Shown piece after piece: positions 51,775 through 63,722 of a stretch of DNA of 64,000 nt. Numbering within the stretch: position 1 is the stretch's first letter; the number at the start of each line of letters is the position of its first letter. The translations under genes were made by a program, and so were the position numbers. The notes under the pieces are model-generated. The model ran no database searches. It was not told where the DNA came from and saw only the letters and a list, made by a program, of their open reading frames with translations. The DNA comes from Anniella stebbinsi. Lineage: Eukaryota; Chordata; Lepidosauria; Squamata; Anniellidae. The stretch spans positions 9,914,001 to 9,978,000 of the forward strand of contig JARDYH010000001.1 in the NCBI GenBank assembly GCA_029215795.1. Reading direction: 5' to 3'.

Positions 51775-52305
51775 CATAGAATCATAGTATAGTTGGAAGG
51801 GGCCTATAAGCCCATCGAGTCCAACCTCCTGCTCAATGCAGGAATCCACCTGTCCAGCTGCCTCTTGAAGGCCTCTAGTGTAGGCAAGCCCACCACCTCC
51901 TTACGTAATTGGTTCCATTGTCATACTGCTCTAACAGTAGGCTGACCATCTGAAAAGGAGGACAGGGCTCCTGTAACTTTAACTGTTGTAGAGAAAAGGG
52001 AATTTCAGCCAGTGTCATTTGTATGCAATTAGTTCCTGGTGAAATTCCCTCTTCATCACAACTGTTAAAGTTGCAGGGGCTCTGCCTTCTTTTGTATATG
52101 GTCACTCTAGTATAGTGCCTGCAACTTTAACTGTTGTGATGAAGAGGGAATTTCACCAGGAACTAATTGCATACAAATGACACTGGCTGAAATTCCCTTT
52201 TCTCTACAACTGTTAAAGTTACATGAGCCCTGTCCTCCTTTTCAGATGGTCAGCCTATCTAACAGTCAGGAAGTTTTTCCTGATGTTCAGCCGGAATCTG
52301 GCGTT
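51775..52305 (-). mobile_element. CR1 LINE 3' end, split by MITE-A copy 12
   Basis: Plus-strand AGAATCATAGAATCATAGTA, TCCAACCTCCTGCTCAATGC, GTCCAGCTGCCTCTTGAAGG, then after the MITE TCTAACAGTCAGGAAGTTTT and CCGGAATCTGG. These match, in complement, the same region as the copy at 5.94-6.17 kb. Confidence 0.9.
51938..52257. mobile_element. MITE-A copy 12 (type I ends) inside CR1
   Basis: Exactly 320 bp with a perfect 8-bp duplication TCTAACAG (51,930-51,937 and 52,258-52,265). Removing it and one duplication restores continuous CR1 sequence, which fixes the element ends and duplication length beyond doubt. Confidence 0.97.
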
Positions 52306-52574
52306 GGGAGAAGGAATTGTGCACACATAAATTCAACAGGGCTTTAAAAAGCTTCATGATGGCATGTTGGAGCTTGCCCATGGATTGGCAGAAACACCTG
52401 CAAACAACTTGACCTCCTGGAGACACCTGAAATAGAGAAGGTGTTCATATACCTCTGCCAATGGCACTTTAGAAAGGCCATCACCGATATCTTGGAATTG
52501 GCTGAATAATATCGTCATAACAGTCGGATGACCCATATTGTTAGGGATAAAGAGAATCAAATGCACCTTTTTCT
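52306..52574. other. Unique sequence
   Basis: Nothing recognised. Confidence 0.35.
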
Positions 52575-52860
52575 CGCTCTCAGGGCATTTGGGGCTTTGA
52601 AGGCTAGCACCTCCATTTTGAATTGTGTTCAGAAATGGGGGTAGTGTTGGACCCTTGGCAGCTCTCTGAGAATCTTACCTGTTGACATTGGGCCTGGTTG
52701 GAAATGCTAGCATTATCCCTTTGATAGATGTGTTCAATGAGGTGTTGGTCTCTGGAAGTATTCCACAGGTTTGCAGAGCATGAATGATGGTGGTTAACGC
52801 TCAACCACTCACTATCCAGATGGTTCCAGCAAGGCAGCCATGCTATATCCATAACTAGTA
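52575..52860 (-). mobile_element. Possible diverged L2 fragment
   Basis: GGGCATTTGGGGCTTTGAAG and CACCTCCATTTTGAATTGTG resemble the complement of the L2 region that elsewhere reads AGGGCTTTAAAGGT...TTGAATTGTGC. The rest is too diverged to place. Confidence 0.35.
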
Positions 52861-52865
52861 ATATA

Positions 52866-53185
52866 TAGGCTGACCATATGAAAAGGAGGACAGGGCTCAT
52901 GCAACTTTAACAGTTGCAGAGAAAAGGGAATTTCAGCCGGTGTCACTTGTATGCATGCAGCACCTGGTGAAATCCCCTCTTCATCACCACAGTTAAAGCT
53001 GCAGGCACTATACTAGAGTGACCAGATACAAAAGAGGGCAGGGCCCCTGCAGCTTTAACTGTTGTAATGAAGAGGGAATCTCACCAGGTATGAATTGCAT
53101 ACGAATGACCCTGGCTGAAATTGCCTTTTCTCTACAACTGTTAAAGTTACATGAGCCCTGTTCTCCTTTTCATATGGTCAGCCTA
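52866..53185. mobile_element. MITE-A copy 13 (type I ends, centre reversed)
   Basis: 320 bp. AGTAATAT left and AGTAATAC right approximate an 8-bp duplication. More diverged than most copies (GCATGCAGCACCTGGTG in the left arm). Confidence 0.9.
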
Positions 53186-53345
53186 AGTAATACAGCATGA
53201 AGAGCCTTTGATCACAACAACAATGCAAGGTCTATTTGCACCCCTCCACTCTAGCTCAAAATCGCATGGGGAAATTGAGAAAAATTCACCCTGTAACTGA
53301 AAGCATAGAACGGCAACTTTCCAACAGAAGCTTTTATGAAATGCT
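53186..53345. other. Unique sequence
   Basis: Nothing recognised. Confidence 0.35.
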
Positions 53346-53625
53346 CATTCTGCCCGGTGTCAGAGGGCCATTCAGATAGCGGTGCTTCAATTAGCAGAAG
53401 TGATATTGATTGTCACACTTTTTGTATTACAGTCGTACTACCCCACCGCAAACATGAAATGTAGCTAAGTTTCATTTATCACAGTCACACGGCAGTCTCA
53501 AAGGCCATTGCTGCTTTCAAAACAAACGAAACCCAAATGACGGATAATTAAGGAATAATATATTTTTTAAATCATTCAAATATTGCCTTAATTAAGAAGG
53601 ACACTCTTTCCCCGAGACCATTCGG
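53346..53625. other. Candidate conserved non-coding element
   Basis: Repeat-free block with GGTGCTTCAATTAGCAGAAG, GTGATATTGATTGTCACACT, TGACGGATAATTAAGGAATA and TATTGCCTTAATTAAGAAGG. PBX/HOX-like TTGATTG and palindromic TTAATTAA motifs are frequent. Strong by character; untested. Confidence 0.4.
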
Positions 53626-53807
53626 AGCGTTATTCAAGACGCTCCTTAAAATCTAACTCCTCTGAGCTTTGGAACTGTTTGGATGAGTTAAAATTTAGAT
53701 AGTGGCTAGAGGGGTTCAGACAGAAGGTGGAAAAGAGAGGTTGCAAAATGAACAATCATTCTGGTGTTTAATGATGATGATGATTTTTGTTTTGTTTTAA
53801 ATGAACC

Positions 53808-53905
53808 AGTGTGTTGCAGTAGATCAAACACTGGAGATTTATTATTAATGCTGGAGATCCCGGGTTCAAATTCTTGGTCGATCCTGAAGCTCAGTGAATG
53901 TTGTT
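53808..53905 (+). mobile_element. tRNA-derived SINE head fragment (S1)
   Basis: CCAGTGTGTTGCAGTAGATC, then the B box CCCGGGTTCAAATTCTTGG and CCTGAAGCTCAGTGAATG. Body and tail are missing. Confidence 0.6.
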
Positions 53906-54870
53906 CTATTTGATAAGCCCTTTTGGGGTTCTTTTTCAAATATTTGGCAGAAGAGTTTCTTCGTGCAATTTTCGCACACTCAGAAATCCTACTGTAGATT
54001 ACCAAACTTACCAAACACCAATAATAACAATAACAACAGACCAATGAAAACTCACCAGTGTGCACCCAAAGAGATCCCATTCAAGAAAGACAAAATTGCC
54101 CAATTCAACAGGAAGAAGCTGTTACTCTCTTGAGAAAACAGACTCCAGTGATAAACGTAGTTATCACACACAATATGCAGATTGTGATCTGATCAAATGG
54201 CTGCATACACAACGTACCCCACTACAAAATTAATTTGGAACAACAATTTGCAATCTGTATGTAAATTTTCTCTTTCTCCTAGTTTTTGACGTAGCATGAC
54301 AAAATGCACATCATATTTCCCACCCCCCAAATGGATGTGATTAATGCAATTTTAATAAAAGTTACTAACTGTTGTTGATCAGACTGGAAGGTAAACAATT
54401 TTATTTTGCGGTACTGAAAAAAATATCTGGGTGACATAAAACATACGAAGTGCAACTTCTGTCAAATGTCATAATTTGGAAGGAGGGGAGGAATGTAATA
54501 ATAAACCCCCATGAGATGAATGATTCAAAATCAGACTGAGGCTAGTTTCATTAATTTCAAATACAGGCAGAGAAAATAATTGCAAATGCCTTGGGTGTGC
54601 TTTTATAGCTCCTACTTAAAAAATCTATTTCCTTTTTATCTCATCCTCTTGGCCTGAACCCTTCACGGCTCCATTAAGAGTCACATTTGTGGGATGACAG
54701 AAATGGCCACCTCTGCCACATCGGTGTTACGCAAAAGGCCACTACGGTCATGCACAAAAGATATTATGGATGAAGGCAGATGCAGAAACATATCTTGATT
54801 ATTGGCTGCATAATGAAGCCCACCGATAGAAATTTGAGGCTGGAAGAAAAGAGTGTTATGGATATATGGT
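53906..54870. other. Unique AT-rich sequence
   Basis: 54,500-54,700 is repeat-free and TAAT-rich; weak conserved-element candidate. No gene. Confidence 0.3.
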
Positions 54871-54873
54871 CAG

Positions 54874-55075
54874 AGGGGCCATAGCACAGTGTGTTGGAGC
54901 ACCTGCTTTGCATGCAGAAGGTCCCAGGTTCGATCCCTGGCTTTTCTAGGTAGGCAAGAAAAAGAATCCTGCCTGAAACCCAGGAGAGTTACTGCTGCCA
55001 GTCAGTGTTGACAATACTGGACTAGATGGACCATAGGTCTGGCTCATTATAAAGCAGCTTCCTATGTTCCTAAGT
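54874..55075 (+). mobile_element. tRNA-derived SINE (S2) with CR1/L3-type tail
   Basis: Pol III head with a TAGCACAGTGTGTTGGAGC A-box region and a perfect B box GGTTCGATCCC (54,928-54,938). Body GAGAGTTACTGCTGCCAGTC, tail TACTGGACTAGATGGACCAT then AAAGCAGCTTCCTATGTTCC. The tail matches the CR1/L3 3' terminus, so that LINE is the likely mobiliser. Confidence 0.88.
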
Positions 55076-57296
55076 GTTCATGGGAACAGATGAAGCTCCT
55101 TTTACCAAAACAGGCCCTCTAGATCAATACTGTCTGTATCAGGGGTGCAACTGTGACCCATCTGGGGTCTTGTTCTCACCCTCTGGGGTTTCCCAGATAG
55201 TCACACCCTTCCCCTGGCAACACCCTTTCTCCCAGCCAACAATCATTGGATAGTTTTGGGGACTTTGAGCAGTCCTCCCCCTAAAAAAAAGTTGCAAGGC
55301 CTCTCCTAAGGTTTGTTTTCCAGCAATAAGAGCCTTAAGCTTTAAGCTGAAATATGCTGGCAGTTTTGGATATTTTTCCCTGTCCCTGTATCTTCAGTAG
55401 GGATGATGGAGAAATCTACAACGGAATCAAAGGAGTTTAGATTTCAATGGATCTGACATGCGGATTCTACAGTGAAGCAACTTTTCCCGGGTTGCTGGAT
55501 TCTGCTGACCTGGGGCCATTTTTTTTTTTTACTTTCCAGAATTTTATGCAAATATAGTCATAGGAAATGTGTAAAACAAAACTAAACACACACCAGCCAA
55601 ACTGCACATTTCCTCCATAGACTAAACCATGAAAATGCATAATTTGGAGGGATTTGCACATTTTTGCAAGTGCAAATTTGCACAAACGTGAATTTGCACC
55701 ATCACAAATGTATGCAAATTTGGGAAATTGAAAAAAAAAATCAATTCTGTCAATCAGCAGATGACAGAATGAAAGGCCCTGGATAATCTATGAAACATGG
55801 GCAGAACATCCATCCATCCCTAGACTTCATTCCCAGCCACTTTTTGCTTTCAGTCTCACCCATCACTGGAATGTGGCCTACCAAGCCTCCTCTGAAAAGA
55901 AATATGTCCCTCAAGCTGAAAGTAGTTCTGCACCACTGGTCTACAATGACTGGCAGAAGTGATCCATGGAATCCTTTTTGTGTTTGACCTGGAAAATGCC
56001 CAGGATTGAACCTAGGACAGTCGGCGTGCAAAGCACACAGAGTTCTACCTCTTCCCTTCCCCAAAGGAGTTCCTCACCAGTCCACACAGCTTCCTATGAA
56101 GGAAAATATATCATCAACACATCAGCACGGCTGGCCCTACCATGCAGTAGGCTGAAGCATCTCAGCTCAAGCAGCACCAGGAGTGGAAGATAGAAGGAGG
56201 AAAGCATTTGGTGCCTGAACGGTGCCGGGAGAGTTCTTGATGTATTGGCAGTCGCAGAGGGCAAATAGATTTAGGCTCTGCTTCAAGAAGTCAAATGTCT
56301 TAGGCTGGAAATGAACATAGGGACACACCGGTGATTCTTTTTCTCGGTTATGACCATAAGACAGATCCAAGGGACATACGTTTGTGTATATATTGCTTCT
56401 ATGTAATTCCTTGTGTTGCTTGTCAGTGAAATTCTGTGGCTCAACCACTCTCCTCTTTATGTAAAACTCCCAGTGTCTGAATGTTATCCAGATAAAATGG
56501 CTTTGCAGTACGTCATAATTTATCCAATGCGCAGGAATGCAGAGACATTATGAAGGTCATTTACATATTGCCATATTGTTGTCTTATAAGTCAAGAGGGA
56601 GACAAATGCATAATGTAGCTTCATCTCTAGCCCTACAATTATGTTGTCCAGGGACTAGAGAGCCCACCAGTACCACAGGCACTGGTAGTTAGTTCTGTAA
56701 TCCAATCTCATCACATTGCTTTCTTTTCCAGTGGATATTTGGCATTTGTATATTTCTCCCAAGTGTACTCATTTCCCTCTGTTATTTGCTGAAAACAACA
56801 ACAACAACCCAGATGCAGAATCAAAATCTTGCCTCTCAGGTGGTTGTTCTGACTCATCGCAACCTCTTCCTTTATCTTCATCGGGTTGAAGCCATTCCCA
56901 CTTTGCCACACAGGTTCAAAGACGCAACTGGTAGCATAACACTAAAAACGCTTCTTCCAATAGCTGGCAAGAAAACCAAATCCATCTAATGTTGATTCCG
57001 CAAATGCTTGTTTCTGTCATTCTGACGGTGGCAGCAGGAGCCTTAGGAATGAGCCATGATGCTAAGCTAGGGAGTTGAGATCTAATCAAACTGGCCCTGA
57101 TGTGGCATAATTTCCTGTCTAGAGAGAGTGCCCGTTCTGTCTGCGCTCTCCTTTCATCTGTTCAGAATGTACCAGCTGGCTCTCCCCTCCTTCTGCTAAG
57201 GAGCTGGTCTCTTGTTGCTAGCAATAGGAAAAAACTAGACTGGAGAACACAATAATTCATACATGCCAACCGTCCATCTTTGCTTGAAGCAGAAAG
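55076..57296. other. Mostly unique sequence
   Basis: 55,560-55,735 is rich in TTTGCA/TGCAAA words (GCAAATTTGCACAAACGTGA) like the stretch at 59.1-59.2 kb, likely an old unclassified repeat. 55,990-56,050 may be the complement of an S2 SINE head (GCCCAGGATTGAACCTAGGA). No gene. Confidence 0.35.
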
Positions 57297-57470
57297 CCTA
57301 TATATACCAGCGGCTGGGGAACATGGGCAGGAGGGTGCTGTTGCACCTGGGTCCTGCTTGTGGGTTTCTGGTTGACAGCTGGTTGGCCACTATGCTGGAC
57401 TAAATGGACTGGACTAGATGGGCTGGACTAGATGGCCCCTTGGTCTGATCCACCATGGTTCTTATGTTCT
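57297..57470 (+). mobile_element. CR1/L3-type LINE 3' terminus
   Basis: ACCAGCGGCTGGGGAACATG, GGAGGGTGCTGTTGCACCTG, TTGACAGCTGGTTGGCCACT and CTTGGTCTGATCCACCATGG. The GGACTAGATGG motif is locally repeated (57,403-57,440). Confidence 0.88.
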
Positions 57471-57589
57471 CAGTTCCTATCTCTGGTCCTTATTTCTGGG
57501 GGGAAACAACTCTTTCTATTTTGTCACTATTTTTCTTTACTTCTGGGGTGAGAGGGGGCTTCTTCTTCTACTACTTCTTTTAAGTTATC

Positions 57590-58190
57590 ATAGAATCATA
57601 GAGCTGAAAGGTACTTCTATGGTCATCTACTCCAACTCCACCACTATTGCAGGAAAACCACTACTATAGCATTCCTGATCAGTACTTGCTCCAAGTTCTT
57701 GAGGGCCCTTGGTCAAGGGACTCTCAATGGGACACCTTCCCCAGTGAGTCTACCTTTGCACATCCATTGTCATCAACTGCTATTGCTCTTCATTCTCCTA
57801 CTCATCATGGCTACCACGGCCTTGCTTGAGAGGAAAAGAACCATGTGAGCAAGTAGGCAGTGGCATCTACGCGTCCTCTTTCTCAGAGCTACCGTTGTCT
57901 GGGCCAGAACGAGAGGCAGGTGAACATGCAGGCTGGAATGGAGAAGAGGTGGAGCAACTCTACAGACCTCTTGTCAGTGGGCCCTTGCTGTGATGTGGGC
58001 AATTGAGAGGTGTCCCACCGTGCCTACCAGCTCTGTCCCTGATAGGTGGCTGTCCAGCTACGAAGGTGAGCCCGCCACCTTCAAAGTCAATCTGTCCCAC
58101 AGTTGAATTACAACTCTTACCATCAGGAAGTTCTTCCTTTTTCTCGTAACTTGAATCCACTGGTTCAGTTCCTACCGCCTGGTGCAACAG
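57590..58190 (-). mobile_element. CR1 LINE 3' region, diverged, with internal insertion
   Basis: Plus-strand TATCATAGAATCATAGAGCT and TACTCCAACTCCACCACTAT start the complement of a CR1 3' end. GGTGGCTGTCCAGCTACG, GTGAGCCCGCCACCTTCAAA and CTCTTACCATCAGGAAGTTC resume it at 58,045-58,130. About 350 bp between (57,690-58,030) is not CR1-like. Confidence 0.6.
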
Positions 58191-58268
58191 AAAACAAATT
58201 GTTTGAGTGTGCGTGGACATTACAAGAGATGGAATTATCTTGTTAGGAACTAGTTCTTTACCATTGTT

Positions 58269-58485
58269 TAGGGTGACCAGATAAAATCCAGGTCAGGGTT
58301 GCAGGGGCCCTGCCTTCTTTTGTATATGGTCGCTCTACTATAGTGCATGCACCTTTAACTGTTGTGATGAAGAGGGAATTTCACCAGGAACTAATTGCAT
58401 ACAAATGACTCTGGCTGAAATTCCCTTTTCTCTACAACTGTTAAAGTTACATGAGCCCTGACCTGGATTTTATCTGGTCACCCTA
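58269..58485. mobile_element. MITE-A copy 14, left-arm deletion
   Basis: 217 bp with a perfect 8-bp duplication CCATTGTT (58,261-58,268 and 58,486-58,493). About 103 bp is missing between the left CCAGGTCAGGGT and the GCAGGGGCCCTG at the centre; the right arm is complete. Confidence 0.95.
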
Positions 58486-60475
58486 CCATTGTTGGAAGCT
58501 TCCTAACAGAAAAGGCTGTGGTTTAGACAGTGGCATTTAAAGAAAATATTACCAAGACTGTTTACAAAAAAAAAGGGGGGGGGAGAAACATTGACTATAA
58601 TAAATGGCACAGCAGGACGCTCGAAGGTTGCACGCAGTAGGCAGAAAACAAGTGAGGACAAACTAATAGCATTCAAACACAGCTCATTTCAGCAGAGTTT
58701 CATGCAGGAGATTGTCATGGTGGATTGTACCTTAGGAGGAGGCATATAAAACTGAGTATGTTTAGCTAATTCATTCAAGGCTCTTGAAATACACAACTCA
58801 AAAAGGTACACTCATCCAGCTAGTATGCCACCGTTACTACAGAATGAGCTTCAGTGACACTAAAAAATACACAGAGGCAACTTCCAGTTTGCGTTAGAGG
58901 GGCATCCAAGTGAACTATTCAAGTTCTGCAGTGCCTGAATAATATTAAATCAAATACAAGGTGTCGATGGTAGCTAGCTACGTCATGCTTAGAAAGTGAT
59001 GTGGTATTGCTAGGGAAGTATGGATTGTGGCAAAATCTGTTAAGGCTGTGTTTCGCGGATTGTCAGGTGCCTTTCTGTCCATCATCTGCCCATTGATGGA
59101 ATTGGGTGGGGATTTTTTTAGGTTCTGTATTTACGCAAATGACATTTGCATGAATTTGCGCATCACAAATGTGCAAATCCCCCCCAATGCTTACTTTGAC
59201 CATCTCTGCAGTGGGGTGACAGCTTGAATATGGCCCCCTCTGCACACAGTTTTCCATCTTCTTCTGCCTCCCCATAACAGGGAATTTTGGAAAGATTGGG
59301 GTGCAACCGGACCCTCCCCCCAACATAATAAGTGCTGCGACATGAATTATGATATTTCAGCTGCTCTTGACCCAGGTGAGAGGGTGCATTTCTAGCGTTT
59401 CCCTACCAGTATCTATGCAGCAAATTTCAAATACCAAACCCCCTCTCTGCATTCTCTCTATGTGTAGCTTTTAATAATCCCCAAATGAAATTTATCGGGT
59501 CAAATGGGATCTAATATCCTATTATACCACTAACAATATTCCGAACCTTCTCACAGAATTTTGAGTATGGTCGCATCCCTACACCATCCGGCAGGAGCCT
59601 CTTTTTTTTACCACATTCCCCCGTGACAATTTTCACTGATATTAGGATACGATTTATTTAACTTGACAGGCATGACATTCCATCTGTTAAAAGAACGATT
59701 CCAGAATAGCTTTCCTTTCACGGAGAGGGAAAGTTCTTGCACCAAGTTTGAGGGTGGCACAAAGTTGGACCAGCAACGGGGGCATAGCCATGGATCAAAA
59801 GGGTATAGGATATGGTGTAAATGCAGCCCTCTCTGTGCCCTCTATGTTGTCCCCACAACTATGCCCCCGTTCTTCTGTTTTGCCCCTTCATGTGCATAGA
59901 TCCAAATACACATCAGAATCCCTGGACTGTACATGTTAAGTGTAGACTCTCCATTATTCTCTCTATTCCTGATGTTCAGATGTGAGTGCCGATGCGTATG
60001 TAGTCAAAACAGCACTACTCATGCACAAGAAGAAGGTATCAGCAGCCTTAGGGGATCTCTAAAGGTTGCACATGAACAAAACATCTTTGGGGGTAAACTA
60101 TGGAGTGTGGGGGATGCATAAACAGCCTGGTGAGGAATGAGCATGCTCAGTGACCATGTAACTGCTGCTGGTGGTGGGTATAGAGATATGGGTTGGGATG
60201 GAATGGAGTGTGCTGAAAAAGGGGCACCAATGGCATTTCGTTGCAACTGCCATACATCCTCTGCATTTCCAAACGGATTTCTCAGATGGGAAAAGGTTTC
60301 AATTGAAAATGATTCCCCCCCTCAACGGGCTCTTGATTTGAGACGGAATCTCAGAGTCGACACCCTTGTGTTGTTGAGGTTATTTATTCATTACAGAATT
60401 TCCATGATACTAATAATAACAACAACCACCCACATTTAGATGCAACCTAAACACAGGTGCTTAAACTTGTACACT
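58486..60475. other. Mostly unique sequence
   Basis: 59,100-59,190 resembles the TTTGCA-rich stretch at 55.6 kb. Poly-A/poly-G runs at 58,567-58,583. Open frames carry no motifs. Confidence 0.35.
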
Positions 60476-60477
60476 CA

Positions 60478-60800
60478 TTTCAGGTCTTGAGCAGTCTAAT
60501 TAGCAATCACCGTGGCATAAGTAGTCAACTCAGCTCACCTGAAAAGCCACACGGCATCGCGTTGGTTGGGAACGCATGGAAATTAAATGCCTCTAGGAAA
60601 CGGTTCACTTCAATCTGGTAATCGTTTCACGCAGGAGCAATAAGGAGGTTAAAAACATCTACAGGAATAAGGGAAAGGGGAGCTATTATTGTAAGCACTT
60701 TTGCTGTCCTCAGTAGCAATAGAAAGCAATTGTTTCCATTTTCTTTATTGGCAGCCTTTTACATGTTTAAGACAGTGATCATCTTGCTTATACAATGTTA
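60478..60800. other. Candidate conserved non-coding element
   Basis: Repeat-free, with GCAGTCTAATTAGCAATCAC, GGAAATTAAATGCCTCTAGG and CACTTCAATCTGGTAATCGT; resembles an enhancer-type conserved block. Inference only. Confidence 0.3.
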
Positions 60801-60958
60801 TATCTTCAGACAGCTAAACTCGCTTCTCTCAATCTCCCTTTGCACACTGACCCTTTTATGAAGCTTCATCATTCACCATCTGCAATACACATTTTTTGCA
60901 GGGTGGGCTTATTTATTTATTTGCAATGACTGTTCATATGACCAATCTGGGTAGATTC

Positions 60959-60990
<32 letters not shown>

Positions 60991-61290
60991 TTATTTCTTA
61001 CTCGCCTCTCCCTCTGGATTGAGGCGGGGAACACCATGAAATACAAAACAGCATAAAAGACATAAAACTGATTAAAACATATAAAACGAATCCATTATTG
61101 AAAACATATAAAATTAATACATTATTAAAATAACAATGTGACATCTTAAAATTCAACTAGGTAGGCCTGCCAGAAGAGATCAGTCTTTATGGCTTTCTTA
61201 AAGTCAGGAAGATTGTTAAGTTGATGAATCTCTCCCGGCAGGCCATTCCACAGTCTCAGAGCGGTAGAAGAGAAGGTCCTCTGGAGATGG
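60959..61290 (-). mobile_element. L2-type LINE (subtype a), 3' end
   Basis: (AAT)n at 60,959-60,987, TTATTTCTTACTCGCCTCTC, then the complement of the ORF2 end (GGTAGGCCTGCCAGAAGAGA, CCCGGCAGGCCATTCCACAG, GAAGGTCCTCTGG). Same 3' arrangement and hairpin position as the copy at 9.9-10.2 kb. Confidence 0.9.
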
Positions 61291-61369
61291 AGAACATGGC
61301 AGAAAACCCTGCCCCCATTCTACATGTATTCCATTGTTTGTGTGAACAAACAGCTCCTATGTACACTTC

Positions 61370-61880
61370 CCACCCCAGCTGTAGAATGAGCCTCCTAGAG
61401 AGGTTCGCCCCATGAAGACCTTTTTATTTTCGCAATATTTTAACAGTTTCTTATCATGATCTTTTAACTCTGTTGTTTTAAATCTGTGAGCAGATCTACA
61501 CCAAGCAGGATATAGCGGTATGAAAGTGATATACAAAAGGCAGGAGCCACACCAAGCAGGATATGGCAGTATATGGTATGTGTCAATAGGCCCCAACAGT
61601 TGTCAGTGCACTTCAATACCGCTGTAAAGCAGTAGGGTGGCTCCTGCCTTTTATATACAGCTTTCATACTGCTATATCCTGGTTGGTATAGATCTGGCCT
61701 GTATTTTAAATCTGTATTTTAAACCTACATTGCTGCGCTGTTTTTTTTACTCCAGTTGTAGTTTGATATAATGTTTTTATACTGTTCTGTTGATGGTTTT
61801 AATTTTTGTGACACACCCAGAGAGCTTCAGCTATTGGGCGGTATATAAATGTAATAAATAAATAAATAAATAAATAAATG
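61370..61880 (+). mobile_element. L2-type LINE (subtype b) 3' end, split by MITE-B copy 3
   Basis: GAGGTTCGCCCCATGAAGAC, TTTTAACTCTGTTGTTTTAA, then after the MITE GTTGATGGTTTTAATTTTTG, CAGAGAGCTTCAGCTATTGG and GCGGTATATAAATG with a TAAA tail to 61,880. Confidence 0.7.
61489..61704. mobile_element. MITE-B copy 3
   Basis: Ends GCAGATCTACACCAAGCAGG and, in complement, GGCCAGATCTATACCAACCA. Interior contains a second internal CCACACCAAGCAGGATATGG, so the terminus is duplicated inside the element. TTTTAAATCTGT occurs on both sides and may be the target duplication. Confidence 0.7.
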
Positions 61881-62534
61881 TGTGCAGGCTTGCCCGTGCA
61901 ATCAAGGCCCTGGAAAAAAAGGCGAGTTCGTACATGTACAGATGCCGTTCATGTGACTGAGTGCGCTTCGGTCAATAGTGGGACTTGCCACAGTGATCTG
62001 TTCCATCTCCCTCACTCTCCAGTACCCATTCACTCAGATTGTTTATGGGCACAGGGTTTAATTGATTTGGAAAGCAAACCTATAGTCCCTGGAGGAACGC
62101 GCCATAGGATGGCTTGGAAAACTGCTGTCAGCATCAGCAGGAAAAATGGGAGGGGGTCTGGGCAGCAGCGGGAGCCGGGAGGAAGGGGGAGGGATCCTAG
62201 CTGACACTAGCAAGGAGATCGAAAGGGGTGCACGTGCCAGCGGTGGAGGTGGAAATTCCACCAACTGGCCTGACTTACTACAGACCAAGCCAGGGTAGAT
62301 GGCAGACCAGAGTTCAGAGTTCGCCAAGCTCCAACCCCCAAATGGATTATTCTGCCTTCCCTAGTGGCAACATCTAAGAGAGAGGATGGGGAGGTGATGA
62401 CCACCTCCACCACCCCTCCTGTCCTGCCGGCTTCAGTCCAGCAGGGAATGGGAAACCCGGAAGCCTTCCGAATTCAGGGACTGGTGAGGATTGCGCCCTC
62501 ATATAAATATGTCTAGCCTGACTTAGAAGAATCT
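61881..62534. other. Unique sequence
   Basis: Relatively GC-rich. The 108-codon open frame at 61,878-62,204 has no motif or exon-like boundary and is antiparallel to another of 89 codons. Confidence 0.35.
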
Positions 62535-62605
62535 AAAAGCCCTTCTGGATTATACCAAAGGCCTGTCCAGTCCAGCATCTATTCCCCCCATTGGCCAGTA
62601 GAGTA
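62535..62605 (-). mobile_element. CR1/L3 or SINE 3' tail fragment
   Basis: CCTTCTGGATTATACCAAAG then GCCTGTCCAGTCCAGCATC is the complement of the CR1/L3-type 3' terminus. Confidence 0.6.
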
Positions 62606-63504
62606 GGTGTGCACAGTCCCAATATGGCTTAGGAACACTGCAACCCAGTTTATTTCCAGAGATTCCCCTATCCCATGGGAAGGGGGTGCTTAAAAAGTAA
62701 AAGACATTTCCATTAGCACTGATGGAAGCTTCTTTCTTTCTTTTCAAAAATGGAAATAGTGGGACAGAACGTTTAATCCTCCACTCCCAGGCACGGTGTT
62801 CTCAGTCCAAATTGGGTCTGCACACACTTTACTCCAGAATTATAAAAAAAGAAAGAAAGAAAAGTTTATCCTCAGCTACACGCTATGCAATTAACGTCGC
62901 CTGTAAGCTGACCCTGTGGGGCAGAGGAAGTGGGGGGCGGGGTGGGTGGGTAAATTGATATAAGTGTCATCCAAAGGTCACCCTTCCTCAATGCAAATGA
63001 ATTTGTTGCGTTCCTTTGCTGAAGCAATAACACTCCAAAAATATAGGGCCTGTTATGAAATGGCATGACAGAGGCCGTGACTGGCTTTCCACCAGTTAAA
63101 AATCGGCATCCACCCCATAGCTCTTAGATACGAAAGGGGAAAATGAACAGTCCCTGCATTACGCTATACTCCACTGTCATGATTCCAGCAGAATAACGTG
63201 ATTGTGTATGTCAAATGCCACGGACAAGTCAATGTCTCTTGTTCCCTTGAGCCGTGTGGTTAAATTCTAGCAGCTCACAGGCTACAGAAATGCAATGTAT
63301 TGGAAGCAGCTTTAATTTGGGGGGGGGGGACAAATGAGGAGGGGCATATGGAGAAAGGGCTGGTTTCTATTTATATAATCCAGATTCCCCTTGCTATGCT
63401 GTCAGATGGAGCTTCTGGCCTAAGGCGTCAGCAGTGGCCACTCTGTGCGCTGAATCACTAACTTCAATACCCAGAATATTGTGCTACAGTGTGTGTGTGT
63501 GTAT

Positions 63505-63506
<2 letters not shown>
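62606..63506. other. Unique sequence, part possibly conserved
   Basis: 63,060-63,300 (GACTGGCTTTCCACCAGTTA, GCAGAATAACGTGATTGTGT, GGAAGCAGCTTTAATTTGG) is repeat-free and enhancer-like in character. A poly-G run of 10 follows at 63,319. No gene. Confidence 0.3.

Positions 63507-63554
<48 letters not shown>
63507..63554. repeat. (GA)n microsatellite
   Basis: Pure GA of about 48 bp, preceded by (GT)n at 63,490-63,501. Confidence 0.95.
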
Positions 63555-63557
<3 letters not shown>

Positions 63558-63663
63558 ATAGTGCATTTAAATCTGTAGAAGGAGGCTCACTTTTGTTGCA
63601 CTGGATGTGCTAACAGATGCTAGAAGGCCCTTGGTGACATCACCTCAGGAGGAAATGTTTTCC

Positions 63664-63722
63664 CCAGCCCTCAATGGTACAGCACATGCTTTGCATGTAG
63701 AAGGTCCCAGATACAATCCTCA
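63664..63722 (+). mobile_element. tRNA-derived SINE head fragment (S2)
   Basis: GTACAGCACATGCTTTGCAT, GTAGAAGGTCCCAGATACAA and TCCT match the S2 head at 54.9 kb with a damaged B box. Confidence 0.65.

Noticed and set aside
54874..54950. tRNA gene suggested by a perfect B box
   Set aside because: No acceptor stem closes and the sequence continues into a SINE body and a CR1/L3-type tail.
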